A stretch of DNA of 64,000 nucleotides from Sinohyriopsis cumingii (GCA_028554795.2 CM068839.1:44327117-44391116), one strand, 5' to 3'; counted from the first letter of the stretch, positions 23,125 to 35,004 are shown. Program-made: numbers and translations. The notes: generated by a model not told the origin, from the sequence alone.

Positions 23125-24467
23125 CAGGGATGGTCCTGGCTTTTAAAAAGATGTCGCCAAAAAAATCGTCAACCTCAATATTTTGTCGCCAATTTTCAAA
23201 AAGTGTCGCCAGGACAAGTAGTGTACATTTTTTGAAGTGTTAATTTAGTCTATTAATGTAACAGGCAATGAAAATTACAAAAGATGGGTTAGTTAATACT
23301 CTAATTACAATAAGCATTAACAAAATGTTACAAAGTGTTATATGAAGATCCGTCGCGATTTTAGGGCTGCCAACTTGATGAATGCAGTTTCAAAGTCTAA
23401 TTTTTCACATCTGTACATGTTGATTCTCATTAAATTCTCAAGAGATGAAATGCAGAGTTTATTTCTGATGTCAGTTTTTATGAGGTTCATCTTACTGAAT
23501 CCATGTTCACAGTCTAAAGTGCTGACAGGTGACACCAGTAGTCTCTCTGCAGCCCCCACCCCCTTCTCCCCCTTATGGCTAGCTTCACAAAGCTTGAAGT
23601 GAATTGCTTCCTAAATCCCAAGAATGATCACTGAATGCTGTATAAATTTTCTCGACAAGCAAACTAGGATCTCCATTCCCACGAATGAAACTTACATGAG
23701 TCAACACCTGGCAATATTGGACCGTATATATAAGCATAAATTCACACCCACTTTAGGGATTCTTTCGCTCCTGTATTTTGAGAAATAAATAATTATTATT
23801 AATTATGCAAAACTGTTTTTTTTTTTTTTTGCTATTTCTTGTTGCGGAGTTTAAGTCTCTGCAGCCATAACACGGATTGATGGCAAAAGGAAAAGATCAA
23901 TGAGTAAAATGCTGCACTGGCGACAGATATAATTGTGATTGAGATTTTTTCCATTTGCTTTGTATTTATACGCAATAGTCGGTACTTCAAAGGTTATTAG
24001 TTTTCTATGAAGGTTCAGCAAAACTATTGTATTGGTGTATGGAAAAAAAAAAAAACAACAACAGAAGGATTAGCCATTCAATTAATTGTATCTGTTCTAT
24101 TCGCGTCTTCAGAAGTCGGTCAGTTGTAGGTATAGTTCGGTAGCATGATTGTATCACAGCATACATTACTCAGCCCAGATGTCAACATAAGCAGATTATG
24201 ATGTAACAATGCACTCTAAAGATGGGGTTGTCAATACGAACAAAGGATCGTTTGTGTAACAGATTGATTCCAATGCATTGCTTAGTCAAGTTTGTGGCTT
24301 CCTTTCATTCTCCCTTTTAATTTATCCAGTCAAAATCCATGATTGTATGTACAAATTAAATAACCAAAAAGTCTGTTGCCAAAAAATCGCCAGATGGGAC
24401 ATTTTTGTCGCCAATAAGGAAAAAAAATCGCAATTTGCGACATTGGCGAAGCCCAGGACGATCCCTG
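23125..24467 (-). mobile_element. hAT transposon, internally deleted
   Basis: Inverted ends CAGGGATGGTCCTGGCTTTT (left) and CAGGGATCGTCCTGGGCTTC (right, reverse strand) are followed by subterminal GTCGCCAA motifs on both sides. GTCTT directly flanks both ends (23120-23124 and 24468-24472), a 5-bp target duplication. A transposase C-terminal fragment is encoded on the minus strand. It lies in RBFA intron 4. Most hAT families make 8-bp duplications, so the 5-bp flank deserves note. Confidence 0.75.
23338..23559 (-). pseudogene. hAT transposase C-terminal dimerisation fragment
   Basis: A frame of about 73 codons contains PVSTLDCEHGFSKMNLIKTD and RNKLCISSLENLMRI, the signature of the C-terminal hAT dimerisation region in transposases related to vertebrate KIAA1586/ZMYM-like proteins. 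The catalytic part is missing apart from possible scraps at 23600-23720 in other frames. Confidence 0.75.
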
Positions 24468-24472
24468 GTCTT

Positions 24473-25578
24473 GATGTTGACATGTCCATCTTAAAGCTGG
24501 GGTGTTATGGTATGGCTTAGTCCATCTGCTCATCAGTTTTTGTTCTTTAGCATACAACTTTGTAATGGTTAGAGAGATTTTCATGAAACCATGAAACATT
24601 TCTCAAGTATATATCAAGACCAGATATACCATGGCTGGACATGTACCATAGACATGTCCCCAGCCTCAAGGTCAAACTAATGACAAGGGAAAATTTAATC
24701 CTGTGACTTGTATCCCTGTCTGCAGTACAACTTTTATCCTCTTTAGATATTAAAATGAAACTTTGCCCAAGTATATATAATGACTTTTATCCCATAGGAT
24801 ACCTCTTGCCTCAAGGTCATGGAAGAATGTTATTATGTGACCTTTATCTATTTATAACCAGTTATATATCATGACTTGACAGTGTCACATACCGTAGCCA
24901 TGCCCTTTGTCTCAAAGGGAATATAGATGAGTGACCTCTATCCATGTATAACATATGAACCACTGAAGATATATTAATCTTTAGCCTTAATCTATTATAT
25001 ATCTTGATATTGTTTCATGTATTAAGTCATACCATTTGCCCCTAAGTCAAGGTCATGAAAAAGGTAGTGTAAGCTAGTAGCTTGTTTCTTCATCTAGGCT
25101 GTCACTTTTGAACCACTACAAATAATTTCTTGAAGCTTTTCCCAGCTACAGACTTTATCACACAGCAGTCAGTCAAGACCCTGGCTCCAAAGTTAATGTC
25201 ATTAGTACGGTCAAGGTCATAAGATGGGCATATCATGTTTTATGTGGTAATCTTGATTTAGTTATCAGCCAGTTTTTAGTGTCAAAAGCAATTGAAAGCT
25301 TTATGATTGATCAAGATAGCCATATTGTGCTGTTTAATGGAGTAAATGATTTTTATATTTGTGTCATCTATGTTGGGATGTGGAAAACATTCTAACTTTT
25401 TGTTCCTGTGTGTGTTCGTTCTTTATGCCATCAATATCTTCATTCCTTTAAAACTACACTGAGGAAAAATTATGTGCATATGTCTTCATGAAAGTAACTC
25501 AACCATATTAAAACTTGTTATGAATATGATCTAATTTTCATGGGTTTGGGACTATGTACTTTTAGCCATTTGTTCCAT
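24473..25578. repeat. Diverged repeat field in RBFA intron 4
   Basis: Phrases such as CTCAAGGTCATGGAA, TCAAGGTCATGAAAAAGGTA and TTGAACCACT recur at irregular spacing. This looks like a very old tandem or dispersed repeat. No exon is seen. Confidence 0.4.
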
Positions 25579-26183
25579 AGCATATTAACCCCTGGAGAAA
25601 TTTGTTGTTTTTGCCTGAAATTCAAGTAGGAAACACATTTTGAAAGCTATTTCTGAATACATCCTAATACATTCCAAGTGATCTTCCAATAACCTAATGC
25701 CAAGTTATGTTAGAAACATCGTTTTTCATTGGATATTTGGCTCACGCATGAGCAGAAGGGTAAAAGTTGGAGTTCTTTTTTTTTTGTGCTTAACAGACCC
25801 ATATATTTCGTATCGAGACCACTCTTTATTCCAGATGCCCATCTTATCCTACTTTTTGCAGAGGTTCATCTGTCTGCAATTCATACCAGTCTGACTTAGA
25901 TGTGAGACCAAAAAGTCTAAAATCCTGACACAAAATTGGATTCCAACCACAGGCAAATTTTGTGTGGAAGAAAATTGAGTCCAAAAGTTGAGGTTTTTCC
26001 CTCTGTATTTTGTAGTGCAACTAGAACTTCCAGATTATTTGGTATCATTGTGGAGCTACATCTGTCTACCTTTCTATAACACCACCCACTTTAGTGTATC
26101 TTACATGACCTTGACACTACTGAGTTGGCAGTAGGCTACTACCTCCTGCCACAGTAACTCGTCGCCAGGGGTTAACGTGTTAA
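25579..26183 (-). mobile_element. piggyBac-like MITE, copy 2
   Basis: Inverted copy of 2737-3319. The left end reads CATATTAACCCCTGG, and the right end on the reverse strand reads TTAACACGTTAACCCCTGG with the TTAA target still intact (26180-26183). Shared internal blocks include GCAGTAGGCTACTACCTCCT, AGCTACATCTGTCTA and CTGAAATTCAAGTAGGAAACAC. No coding capacity. Confidence 0.65.
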
Positions 26184-26225
26184 ACCCTCAATATTTTGGA
26201 CCTTATTTCACCTACATTTGAGGAA

Positions 26226-26345
26226 GCTGTGGTAGTTCAGTCAGTAAAGCATCAGCTTAGAATGCAAGGGTCGTTGATTCACTATAAACCCAGACCAGCC
26301 TGGGTAGGCTGCTTAGAGTGCACCCTTTTGTTTGCAGGACGTTGT
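26226..26345 (+). mobile_element. tRNA-derived SINE of a third family, degraded
   Basis: The tRNA-like head GTGGTAGTTCAGTCAGTAAA has a box A-like stretch, and GTCGTTGATTCACTATAAAC occupies the box B position. The body begins GACCAGCCTGGGTAGGCTGC. It starts 40 bp after the MITE. The 3' end is not defined. Confidence 0.5.
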
Positions 26346-26409
26346 CAATAATGTGCTCAAAATGCTTTTTGAAAAAACAAAAAGCAACATTACCTGCAAT
26401 CCTAATAGC

Positions 26410-26810
26410 TGAATCTCATAGGAAGTAACTCAACCATACCCAGACTTGGCCAATATCACCAAATTTTCATGCTTGAGTGACTTTTTAACCACTCATTACA
26501 CCTTCAGTATTGCATGCTTATTTAATCTACTCTAAATGGTATGTGGATACATAAATGAATGGAACATGACCATACAAAAACTGAATAAATGTGACCTATT
26601 TTTCACGCTCGAGTTACTTGTAGTTGCATCTGTTTTTTTCCTCTTTTTTTAAAAATGATATTTTACACGTTTTTTAAAAATGATATTTTACACACTTATG
26701 AAAATTGGTATGTCAGTACATCTTTATGAAAGTTACTCATGCATACCAAAACCAGGTCACTGTCACCCAATTTTCACACAAGTAAGTCTATTGTATTTTC
26801 ATGTATCGAC
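26410..26810. repeat. Diverged repeat units (GTCACTGTCACCCAATTTTC type)
   Basis: Segments such as AGTAACTCAACCATACCCAG, CCAATATCACCAAATTTTCATGCTTGAGTGAC and AAAGTTACTCATGCATACC recur here and again after 27290. It is an old repeat interrupted by the SINE at 26825. Confidence 0.5.
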
Positions 26811-26824
26811 TTCCATTCAGTGAA

Positions 26825-27070
26825 GGGACCCTGAGTGTCCGAGTGTCTAAAGCGCTCGCCGTGATGGATCATTGCCATCTCACCTCTGTCTGCATGGGTT
26901 CAAGTCACGGGCTCGGGCAAAGTGGGTATGTGAGAAAGCTTGCCGGTAGCTTCTCAATGGTCGGTGGTTCTTTCCGGGGTTTTCCCAGGTTCTTCATCAT
27001 TTGTACTGGCCACCATGTATAGCCTATCTTTTGCTGAAAAGTGGCATTAAATCCTATAACAACAACAAAA
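26825..27070 (+). mobile_element. tRNA-derived SINE with 14-bp target duplication
   Basis: Same family as 15815-16060: the head GACCCTGAGTGTCCGAGTGT, the CTTTCCGGGGTTTTCCCAGG body and the AACAACAAC tail. TTCCATTCAGTGAA flanks it exactly at 26811-26824 and 27071-27084. Confidence 0.92.
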
Positions 27071-27084
27071 TTCCATTCAGTGAA

Positions 27085-28357
27085 ACAAGCTTTCTTATGT
27101 GAAATTTAGGCAACATATTATGCACCACCAGTTTTTTGGGGCAATTCTTTTTATGTACATTTTTTAAACTTTAATATCTAAGCATCACCATATAGCTAGT
27201 ATTGTGCTGATGTGCTATTAAACTCTAATACATGTAGATCCATTGTATTTTTTGTAATTTATTCATTAGACACTCAATACCTTTTGTTTCTATTCCACAT
27301 ACACTAATGAAAGTTGGTATGTGAATACAGCTCAACAAAAGTAACTAAAACATACCAAAATCTAGGTCAGTGTGACCCAATTTTCAAGCTTGAGTGACTT
27401 TGGTATTTTCAGCTGTCCACTAAACTCAATGTGTTTAACCAGTACTCATGAAACATGTCATCTAAATGCATCTTAAAGAGGGTAACTACAACATCCCAAC
27501 AGCTAGGTCAGTTTGATATCATTTTTGTGCTCAAGCGGCTTCATTTGTGCCTTCATTATCTTGGACCCAAGTTATTTACCTATGCTCATGAAAATTGATA
27601 TTTGGATGCATCTCAGCAAGGGCTAACATTTTTTGCAATGCTTGTTCCCAGATGTTTTGAATAAAATAGATGCTGTGCCCTGGTCCTGTGGCACCCAAGT
27701 GCCAACATTTCACTGAAGTCATACCAAGCATGTAATGCAGTACATAATATTCTGTACAGCACTTGGTATGGTGGTCAAATATATTTTCCTATTATATCCT
27801 ATTGTTTCATTCCTCATTTCTTTATACTTTTTGTCTACATACATTAGTATAATGTAATGATTCAGCAGAAACCGAGTTTGCCAGAATTTTTGTGGGTAAA
27901 AATAGCTGCATCCAAAGATCAAAAACATGGGCCTGCGACTTTTGGCTGAAAGAAACGAATGTTCAGCTCCTGCTGAACATTACATAGCGTTGTGCTTCTA
28001 GCATTTGTGCTCCAAGTGTGTTCCTTTTGGCAAGTAAATTCATCATAATGAGTACATGCTTTGTCATATTATTTAAGTCTTATTGTATATCGTTCATATG
28101 GAAAATATTTTTGTGTCAATTTTGTACGGTAAACTGACATCCATGCAACATACAATAAAACCTTGAACACCTGGCCACTCTAACTTGTCCTTCTTTGCAT
28201 TCTGGTCATCTATTTCAGTCTGAATAATACTAATCAAACCTTTGTAAACTGGCCACCTTTATAACACAAATTTGTTACTCCCAATAGCATTCAGTTTTGT
28301 GAAGTTTTATTGTATTCCATTTAAAATTAACATCTATATCCTTTATTGCTTTTTCAG
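27085..28357. other. RBFA intron 4, last part
   Basis: 27290-27620 continues the diverged repeat field seen at 26410. 28145-28265 holds two direct units (AAACCTTGAACACCTGGCCACT and AAACCTTTGTAAACTGGCCACC) that resemble a transposon terminus. The rest is AT-rich. The branch and pyrimidine region before exon 5 is normal. Confidence 0.45.
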
Positions 28358-29186
28358 GCATCTGCTGACAACATATCACACCCTAGGTATTGTTCCTCCT
28401 GTAACGTTTGTACGTGACAGGTCATTAGTTAACGTCAGGGAGGTGGAGAGACTTCTTAAGATTGCTGATTATGGGCCTGATGAAAAATTTGAAGAAACTG
28501 AAGAAATCCCCCCCAAGGTTACCAAGGAAAGAAAAATTGCACGTCTGCATCTATTAGGCCAAGAGTTTTCAGAGAATTGGGCTGATTTTAACACCTCAGA
28601 CACTCGAACAGAAGTGACTTATTTAGGAGGAAGAGGTGCATTAGAAACAGATAGCTCTAAATTGGAAGTTAATGATATGTCTGAAAGTAATCAGGCAGTT
28701 GAGAAAGTGAACATGCAGAATGGAAATATGCATTCTGATTCAGTGGGTCGTAAAACAATTTCTTTGGAACATTCTACAAATAGTTATGATGTTAAGTCAA
28801 ATTCTGGTGCAGATGTGAACATTAATTTCCGACAAGACTTATATGGACTTCATCATGACTTGATCATGAACAAAATTGTTGTTGCTAAGCAGAAATGCAC
28901 TAGACAAAGGTTGGATGATGCAGAACCTGTGACCTTGTCTACTGAACAAGAAACTCGAAAACCAGTTACAAGCATGTATTCCAAAAATACTGAAAGGATT
29001 GTTAAGAAGGACATGTGGCATTTGTCCTCTCTTGAAAGAGATATTGTGCTGAAGGGTTTGAATGACAAGTCTTCAGATGATATACGGCCTTATGTTAGTC
29101 AAAAGGAACTCGACTACTACAGTGATGACTATAGTGATAACAATTACAGCAGTGATGATGATGATGATGATAATGGGAGACAATGA
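28358..29186 (+). CDS. RBFA: RBFA exon 5: end of the domain and long C-terminal extension
   Basis: Acceptor TATTGCTTTTTCAG. The first base completes the Arg codon from exon 4. The first 35 residues finish the RBFA domain: HLLTTYHTLGIVPPVTFVRD matches the family's helix and VPP-x-x-F strand. A conserved-looking linker follows (VERLLKIADYGPDEKFEE). The remaining roughly 220 residues are polar, low in conserved features and end in an Asp/Ser-rich tail with runs such as SDDDDDDNG. Stop TGA is at 29184-29186. The extension is longer than in vertebrate RBFA, and I cannot assign a function to it. Confidence 0.85.
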
Positions 29187-29416
29187 TCATTTACATTAAG
29201 TGAAAACAGACATGGAAGCAGATCATTGAAAATCAAAGATAAATTTTTTCTTTCCCAGTTTCTAAGCATGTTGTTTTGTTTTTATTCACATTTAGTTTTG
29301 TTTTCAAACTGCTGTTTCCTCCTCAAATACATTACATGATTGTAACAAGTTAGAACATGGAAAATCCAGCCCTCCCAAGCGATAAACAACTTATCACATC
29401 GTTAGGTTATTTTGGC

Positions 29417-29422
29417 AATAAA
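29417..29422 (+). terminator. Likely RBFA polyadenylation signal
   Basis: AATAAA lies 231 nt after the RBFA stop codon in otherwise non-coding sequence. It is the first exact hexamer found downstream. Confidence 0.5.
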
Positions 29423-29429
29423 AGTGCTA

Positions 29430-30779
29430 CATGTTATCAGCTTACCAAGATGGATGTCAGATGAGATTAGTCTCCCCTTGGATAGCAGGATTGGTGCTAA
29501 ATCCCATCATTTGCCAGTTATTAATTACACTGATGGCTATTCAGCATACTTTCTCTCAAGGCAGAGAAACAGATCTCCTTTAAAATCAATCCTCTGTACC
29601 ACAGTTTGCTAACTTTTTTGACTTTTTGAGGAAAAGAAGTTAGCCCTGATCACAGTCAAGAGCTCCTGCTTCATAATTTCTAACATATTTTCACATCATT
29701 GAAGCGATTAAATACATGTTGACCAGAACAGTGATTTCTCCAACATTCTAGCTAATTTTTGTTTGTTCTGACCAAAGACCTTGGCTTTTTGTCTGAACTA
29801 GAACCCCCCATGGATTTTGACATGGTTAAAACAAAGCACCCTTTTAATCACTGTCAAAACTCTTGCTGACTCAGCTTTCATACACGACCTGCTTTTAGTC
29901 AACGTAGCCTTAGAAGACAAAATGTTAAATTCATGCCTTATCAGTCAACCAATTGTGCAATGATAGTTTGGCATCTCTGGCAATGGCTTCTGGTTTCATT
30001 TTTATGAACAGGCTCCAACTCTTGGAGAATTGGCCTTTCATTTGGAAAGTGCCATCTTATTTGGACTCATCTTTCCAAAGGCATATTTAGGACCCAGTCA
30101 GGGCATTGAATTGGTACCTTAAATCTACCAAGCTGATCAGAAAAGTGAGATTTTACCACTCAAAGAAGGACAATATATATGCTTATAATTGTTTATCATT
30201 GATTTGTTGGTTATTTACTCAGCTAAAAATGGAGCCAATCCAAGACCATATGAATTACTTATGAGATTCGGATGAGATTTGCATGAGATTTGGACAGTTA
30301 CTACAGCATAGCATGAGCTAAACTGACGTGAGGTGGGTGGGTGAGGGTGGTCTGATATACATTCTATAGGTTCCATCCGAGAGACCTTTCATTCTAAGGG
30401 CTCAATATGTACTTTTGGGGACTTAAAAAACTAATTTAAATTGCATAATATTTGCATGCTATTATTGTGTTGCTGTATCATGTTCCCAATCCAAAGACAT
30501 TATTCCCTCCTCCAGTTAGTAATAAGAGGTCTAGAATCAGAAGAAAAACAGGATCTCAGTCTGACATCTTGGTCCACTTCCGACAATCGGAAAAGCATCC
30601 TTCTTAGAGTTGGAGTTTTAGACCAAGACTGAATGACATCAGAGAGGGAGGAAGGAATTGTGCAATAATAGCAGCAAAGTATTACATAATTAAAATTAGT
30701 TTAATCCTCCTCCCAATTTTAATAGCATTAATAAATCACCTTGATTGCCCCTGTCACAGATATGATTGAGACTAGGATT
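29430..30779. other. Intergenic sequence, no gene recognised
   Basis: Contains degenerate sequence without clear domains. 30480-30780 may be more of the DIRS-type relic that is readable from 30780 on the minus strand. Confidence 0.35.
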
Positions 30780-31306
30780 TCAGTAGGAACAGGAGCTATC
30801 TAAGGCAGCCAGTTTTCTTGGCCTGAAATTGACGGTGGAAAAGGTGAGACTGAATTATAGTTACCATTGAAATGTAAACAACCCTTTTCCATCAACAAAG
30901 CACGATTTTCATTCCTCACCGATGGTAGGAAGAGGAGAAAGACTGTTTTGATAGTAAGGAGCTTAAAGGAAATTTTGCTCAAAAGGTCATGAGGATTAAA
31001 TAGTGACCAAAGAATACAAAAGAGGTTCCACAATGGCATTGACTAGTGAGAGACTGTCCTCTTGAGCTCCAAGAACCTGATTAATTCTGAAAGATATTGA
31101 GCCGACCATAAGAGTATTAAAGAGGGCTGCTTTATGGTCCTAATGGTGGACGCTTTCTTTCTTTGAAAGAGGAAATATGAAAACTCTGCAACCACAGTTA
31201 GAGGGTGCTGAAGGATCAACACATTTCCTGCTGCACCAATTATAAAAATTCTGACTTTGGAAAATGATTGCCTTCTAGAGTGATGCATTTGGTACCCTTG
31301 CTTCAT
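30780..31306 (-). pseudogene. DIRS-type tyrosine recombinase relic
   Basis: Two overlapping minus-strand frames read like the recombinase of DIRS/Ngaro retrotransposons. An N-terminal helical part with VVAEFSYFLFQRKKASTIRT (about 31090-31200) is followed by a core part with ISFKLLTIKTVFLLFLPSVR and a GCLHFNG strand (about 30850-31000). The family's usual motif is a LKxLTxKTxFLxALASxxR helix before the first catalytic Arg. Here several positions are lost, and frame changes and stops occur. Nothing of the reverse transcriptase is seen nearby. Confidence 0.5.
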
Positions 31307-31617
31307 GCTTTCTCTTTAACTTCACAACTTTAAAAGCTGTCGGAGTTTACAGGATGAAATTTGATATACTTGTGTATCATCACAATAAGGTGTGCCCTGT
31401 ACTACATTTGGGGGTTCCATTTTCAATATTTTGTTTTTCATATCTTTCCCTTTCACTCAATATCATAACCATTTGTGATTAAGGGATGATGACCTCACCA
31501 TGCAAGGAAGGGGACAAAAATCACAGAATTTGCTTCTTGCACTTTTTTGCTAAAACAAAGCAAGATGTGGTTAACGCCTTTTTTCTTTGCCAAGGCAGGG
31601 ATGGACTTGCAAGGTAG
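31307..31617. other. Intergenic sequence
   Basis: No feature recognised between the recombinase relic and the minisatellite. Confidence 0.35.
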
Positions 31618-31810
31618 TGGACATTTTCCTAACATATCATGATAAGGCAAGTATTATCCTAACATATTATGATAAGGCAAGTATTATCCTAACATATTAT
31701 GGTAAGGCAAGTATTTTCCTAACATATTATGATAAGGCAAGTATTATCCTAACATATTATGGTAAGGCAAATATAATCCTAACATATTATGGTAAGGCAA
31801 GTATTATCGA
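31618..31810. repeat. 30-bp minisatellite, six copies
   Basis: Units of TCCTAACATATTATGATAAG plus GCAAGTATTA. The 97-codon frame through it is due to the 30-bp period. Confidence 0.95.
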
Positions 31811-34709
31811 AGAAAAATGCTTTACTCCAGATATTATTTCAGAGAAAAGTTGTGAAAACGACCGCCATCTTTATTCTTAAAAAAAATCTTTAAGTTGAAG
31901 AAATAAAATGCAAAGAAAAGCATTTAATTCCACACAAATTATGTATAATAATGTACAAAAAACTTCCAATAACTACTGCATGAGTTTTCCAGTTATTAGA
32001 CTGACCGAGTCCTACCAGAGACTTATAAAAATGGTACTTACACTCAACATTACAAGGTTAGTGTTAGGACTGGTCAGCATGGTGTCAGGATAATGTGATT
32101 GGATGGGGCTTCATGCTACGTGTTTGTGGCATGATGCTCCAGTGCTAAAATTTTGTAAAGCTATGTTAAAAATCCAAGTCACACACACTGCAAACAGCAT
32201 GGATCCTGACCTATCATTGCATTATGTGCAAGCATATCTGGATCCATATTTGTTCTACTGATTATTCCTATTACAGTAATCCAAATCTGTCTATGCATTA
32301 TGCAGCAGCAGATCTAGGTCTGTGCAATTTGGACTCTGCATTTGAACAGATACAGCAGAGACTGCAAGAAATGTCTACTTGACAGAGATAATGTCTTATG
32401 ATTAAAAATATCATATATTTTCCAACAAAATATGTCAAATTTTATGGGAAGTGAAACAAACAAGAGAACCTAAAAAAAAATCACATAAATATTTCATAAG
32501 ATTTATTAAAAAAATACAATTCTGAGATGATGATATCCAAATATTATTTCAGAGAAAAATCTATATATTCAAGATTGCATCAAGGAACTGGCAATACTAA
32601 TACAATATTAAGATTACATATGTTCATTACACCTGGTATTTTGCTGGCAACACCCTCCAAGCACAAGATTTGAACCCAGATCCATCACATCATAAACTGA
32701 AACTATGTCTAGTTTATTTTTGTGGGGGATCTGAGGTCAAGGTCAACTCTGATCCAGGAAAGCACCATGGTTTTCATGTAATAAACATATATGCTGCCCT
32801 TGCTGATCTTACAAAAATAACTTCATTTTAAAAAAAGACCTATCATCACCAGGATTCACAGATCAGTTGTCCTTAAAGACTGACGATTTCACGCTTAAGG
32901 GGTCCTGTTTAAGATAACTGTGATTCAAAAGACAAACAGTAGGCATAGTGGTAGTCTTGTTCAAACCTGCTGGTACTTTTTAACATATTCTCAACACATA
33001 CAGTATATAAATTTAGTGATGTAGAACTTATTACCAAGTCAGATGACTGCAGGCAATATCAGTTAAGAAACTGAGCATAATACAAGCACAAAACAGTTAC
33101 ATCCATGGCTTGTCGAAATAAAGTCCCATTTTTTATTGAATGTTTAAGCACTGTTGAATAATTTTTTTAAAGTAGGTCATATTAACTTGTTTGATGTGTT
33201 ACATTCCTTCATCTCAAGTTGAAGCAGCACTGCTAATTTGAAGGTAATATGTGAATTAATGCAATTGATTTGCAACTTGGGAGAAAGTACAGATTCATTT
33301 TGTACATGCAGATTGAATTGTGAAAAGTGGTTAAACAAATTATGGAATAAATGTAACAAAACCAATCCCAAACTTCAAAACAAGCTTGTTCCTGCAAGGT
33401 CAATATAAAGATTTGATGTTTGTAAAATTTTACTCGTTTTATAAAATTCCATTGACTGGTAATATGTCATATTATTATGTACAAAAAGTCACTAGTAATA
33501 CATTACAGAACAGATCTCTGAGCTCAATCTAGGGCACATCTTACAAATTTGATGATGATTCTTGAAACTTTATTTGGTGGTGTGTCTGTGCAAATAGAAG
33601 AAAAAAATTGTCATAATTTAGCATACAGACATACATTCCCTCTTTTTGTTTTTAATCATGTTCTTTCCCACTACTATACATAAAGACCAGTATCTTTTGG
33701 GATTTACAAGACATTAACATTAACTGAATGATAACCAGTTATACTGTGTGCTCATTTGAGACTGCCCAGGAGATGTATAAAATGTCCCAAAGAAAAAAAG
33801 CAAACTGGAATTGTCAATTATCTCCTGCCTCAATTGCTCGAAGTAATAAAGTATACCCTACCTTAAGAGTCCAAGGAGATCTCTTTTTCATCAGACTCGT
33901 CAGCTAATAACCACTCAGGATGCAAATATGAAGTCACATAAAACAAAATTCAATTCTGAATAGTAGGGTGCTTTATTCTCGTTTCCAAGTGTGAGAAGAA
34001 TGTAGTGGGATGTAAGTTTGGTATTTACAAACATAAAACAATTTGATGACTAAGGGTATGGATACAATTTTTGCATATTAGACGTCGAGCAGGAAGCAAA
34101 TGCGACTTAAGAGCTATGTGGGAGATTTCTATGCAAACTGAAATTTCATAATGCTGTACAGAACAGATTGAGGAAGATGACATTATAAAATGAGTTAGGG
34201 CTTTGCATACTGACTTGCAAAAAAGGAGATTCGTGTCAGTAAATATAGTTCTTTTATAGAAATAATCAAACTTCTCCAGTGTCGACAATTGAAGAAGTTA
34301 TCATAAGTATTTCAGCCAGGTTTGACATAAATGAGGCCAAATGGCACCTTGGACTTGTTTATTTTGTGGAAATCCCTCAAGGGCATCCAGTTAAAAACAC
34401 TGCACAATGACTGCAATAAAGACTCAAAGGATGTGAGTGCATTTGTTTTTTATTTCAAAGAAGCACTAAAAATATAAAATTACAGAAAACTTTTGGGAAG
34501 TGTAGTTCTTGGAAAATCATAATTTTCTGACCCATAAAATATTGTCAAACATTTGGGTTTACATAGATAACTGAAAGTAAAATTTGAAGATTTTGAAAGG
34601 CATTGGCAATGTTTTTTTTAGTGCTTTAAATAGCTCTCAAGAATAATACAAACATATTTGAATAACTACAGCTGTTGATTTCATATCAGAATGAGGAAGA
34701 TCCACATAC
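31811..34709. other. Intergenic, mostly unrecognised
   Basis: Holds a SINE fragment (32006-32185). Minus-strand frames at about 33863-33925 (ending WLLADESDEKEISLDS then stop) and 34025-34240 look somewhat coding-like, but I could not join them with consistent splice phases. Confidence 0.3.
32006..32185 (+). mobile_element. SINE fragment, second family, head missing
   Basis: Matches the body and tail of the SINE at 53043: GACTTATAAAAATGGTACT, GTTAGTGTTAGGACTGGTCA, GTGTCAGGATAATGTGA and AAGTCACACACAC. The tRNA-like head is absent. Confidence 0.8.
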
Positions 34710-34822
34710 CAGAAGAAATGTGTTTTGTGGAAATATCATCTGTACAGATGGGATTAGTTTCATAAGAGAAAGAAGAAATAGCAGAAAGTACAACAGGTTC
34801 AATGGAGCTAGACTCTTCCAGC
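34710..34822 (-). CDS. Possible single exon of an unrecognised minus-strand gene
   Basis: On the minus strand, acceptor ATTTTCCATAG and donor TTCTG|GTATGT bracket 113 nt open in one frame (phase 2 in, phase 1 out), giving a Ser-rich peptide with LEESSSIEPVVLSAISS and TNPICTDDISTKHISS. A following stretch near 34230 has an acceptor (CTTTTTTGCAAGTCAG) of matching phase. No family is recognised and the call rests on splice sites and composition only. Confidence 0.25.
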
Positions 34823-35004
34823 CTATGGAAAATGACTTGGAAGTAAGTTGATATAAGAGAAAATGGGTCGTCTCAAGACAGTAACAGATGCTTTATTAAT
34901 AATTATCCAGTGGATATAAAAAAGATTATGGATGCTTGCAGTGGCAAAGGAATGGATATGTATTGGATATAATGGGTAAAGCTATTGTTATTGGGATCTT
35001 CGGT

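Larger units (their letters stand above)
8797..29186 (+). other. RBFA: RBFA gene model: whole span, start codon to stop
   Basis: Five coding exons join with consistent phases (2, 0, 0, 2) into 1299 nt, or 432 residues plus stop. All introns start GT and end AG. The introns are about 4.0, 2.4, 2.9 and 9.8 kb and are filled with repeats. The usual vertebrate protein is about 340 residues; the extra length here is in the last exon. The model rests on family similarity in exons 1-4 and the first part of exon 5, and on phase agreement. Confidence 0.85.
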
